33,922 bases of DNA. Origin: Bacteroidota bacterium (GTDB lineage: Bacteria > Bacteroidota > Ignavibacteria > Ignavibacteriales > Ignavibacteriaceae). Both the position numbers and the translations under genes were made by a program. The notes beneath the pieces are model-generated. The model was given only the letters and a program-made list of their open reading frames with translations. It was not told where the DNA came from and searched no databases. Shown here one piece after another: positions 33,636-33,922 of the stretch (the stretch's first letter is position 1; every line of letters starts with the position of its first letter). The stretch spans positions 1-33,922 of the forward strand of contig JAJYDC010000026.1 in NCBI GenBank assembly GCA_021777835.1, read 5' to 3'.

Positions 33636-33922
33636 CTAATACAACTTTAAGATGTGATTGATTTTATTTTTCACTGTTTTCTCAAGGACAAACGGATCAA
33701 GAGACATAAAGATTTTTGTGAGTTCTTTTTTCTTTGTAGATTTGATCTGATCAGAAGCCAGAAGTCTCTGATAAGGAGTCATAGGAGAAGAGAATTTTTT
33801 TATGATCTTAGAGCCGTCTCTTTTCTTTTCAATCAGCTTGAATGCAGGAAGGAAGAAGTTCAGATAAAATCTCCATTGACTCAGGTAAAGATCATTAAGC
33901 ATGCTTACAGTTTCAATATTAT
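33636..33922 (-). CDS. C-terminal part of an integrase-core transposase (partial)
   Basis: The reading stays open to the right edge, so its 5' end is outside the window and no start can be given. The visible 95 residues match, from memory, the C-terminal tail of a common integrase-catalytic-domain transposase family: NDLYLSQWRFYLNFFLPAFKL, the basic KKRDGSKIIKKF block, MTPYQRLLAS and a final LDPFVL segment. The DDE catalytic core would lie upstream, beyond the window. Together with the decayed receiver gene it marks this end as a mobile, accessory region. Confidence 0.6.
   Translation of the reverse strand, partial: NIETVSMLNDLYLSQWRFYLNFFLPAFKLIEKKRDGSKIIKKFSSPMTPYQRLLASDQIKSTKKKELTKIFMSLDPFVLEKTVKNKINHILKLY

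Noticed and set aside
1-33922. tRNA, rRNA, CRISPR arrays or defence genes
   Set aside because: Gaps between genes were read for cloverleaf ends, spaced direct repeats and Cas-, restriction- or toxin-like proteins; none were found. The PglZ domain is part of PorX and not of a BREX system, because it is joined to a receiver and sits next to sprA.

Overview
The window is AT-rich bacterial DNA with tightly packed genes, overlapping start/stop codons, and several TTG, GTG and probably ATT starts behind GAGG-type ribosome binding sites. A SprA/Sov type IX secretion translocon next to a PorX-type regulator places it in the Bacteroidota/Ignavibacteriota/Chlorobiota group. An Ignavibacteria-like genome is my best guess, but this is inference, not a database result.

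Layout. 1-450 is non-coding, with short repeats and dyads. 451-8727 (+) is one co-oriented metabolic cluster: NADP-type isocitrate dehydrogenase, an HD-fold protein, a homoaconitase very like the fungal LYS4 enzyme, an MmgE/PrpD dehydratase, a fused citrate lyase gamma-beta chain (CitD-CitE) and citrate lyase alpha (CitF). Two strong hairpins at 8750-8849 separate it from the convergent hsp20-dnaK pair. From 11545 (+) a birA-coaX pair reads towards a long minus-strand operon, porX-tsaE-tsaB-DUF1573-accD-panC, which lies downstream of the 6.9-kb sprA gene. 25516-27783 holds a cupin (DUF985) gene, a small membrane or secreted protein, a shared terminator and a citrate synthase. 27784-28297 is non-coding. 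28298-32489 (-) is a two-gene RND efflux unit (adaptor plus pump) without an outer-membrane channel. The right end (32490-33922) looks accessory: a small secreted protein, a half-length degenerate receiver domain, an AT-rich non-coding stretch and the 3' end of an integrase-type transposase that leaves the window.

How the genes could work together. The first cluster can connect 2-oxoglutarate and citrate and split citrate to acetate and oxaloacetate. A PrpD-type dehydratase and a LYS4-type hydratase lie side by side. This suggests, as inference, that the citrate/isocitrate step is divided between two enzymes, as in the methylcitrate cycle and fungal lysine synthesis. Whether the cluster serves citrate catabolism, a reductive TCA branch or a homologous tricarboxylate (homocitrate, methylcitrate) cannot be settled from sequence. 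The minus-strand operon mixes a T9SS regulator with housekeeping functions: t6A tRNA modification, malonyl-CoA synthesis and pantothenate synthesis. BirA, CoaX, PanC and AccD together form a cofactor and fatty-acid entry group (biotin, pantothenate/CoA, acetyl-CoA carboxylase). No tRNA, rRNA or CRISPR array was seen.
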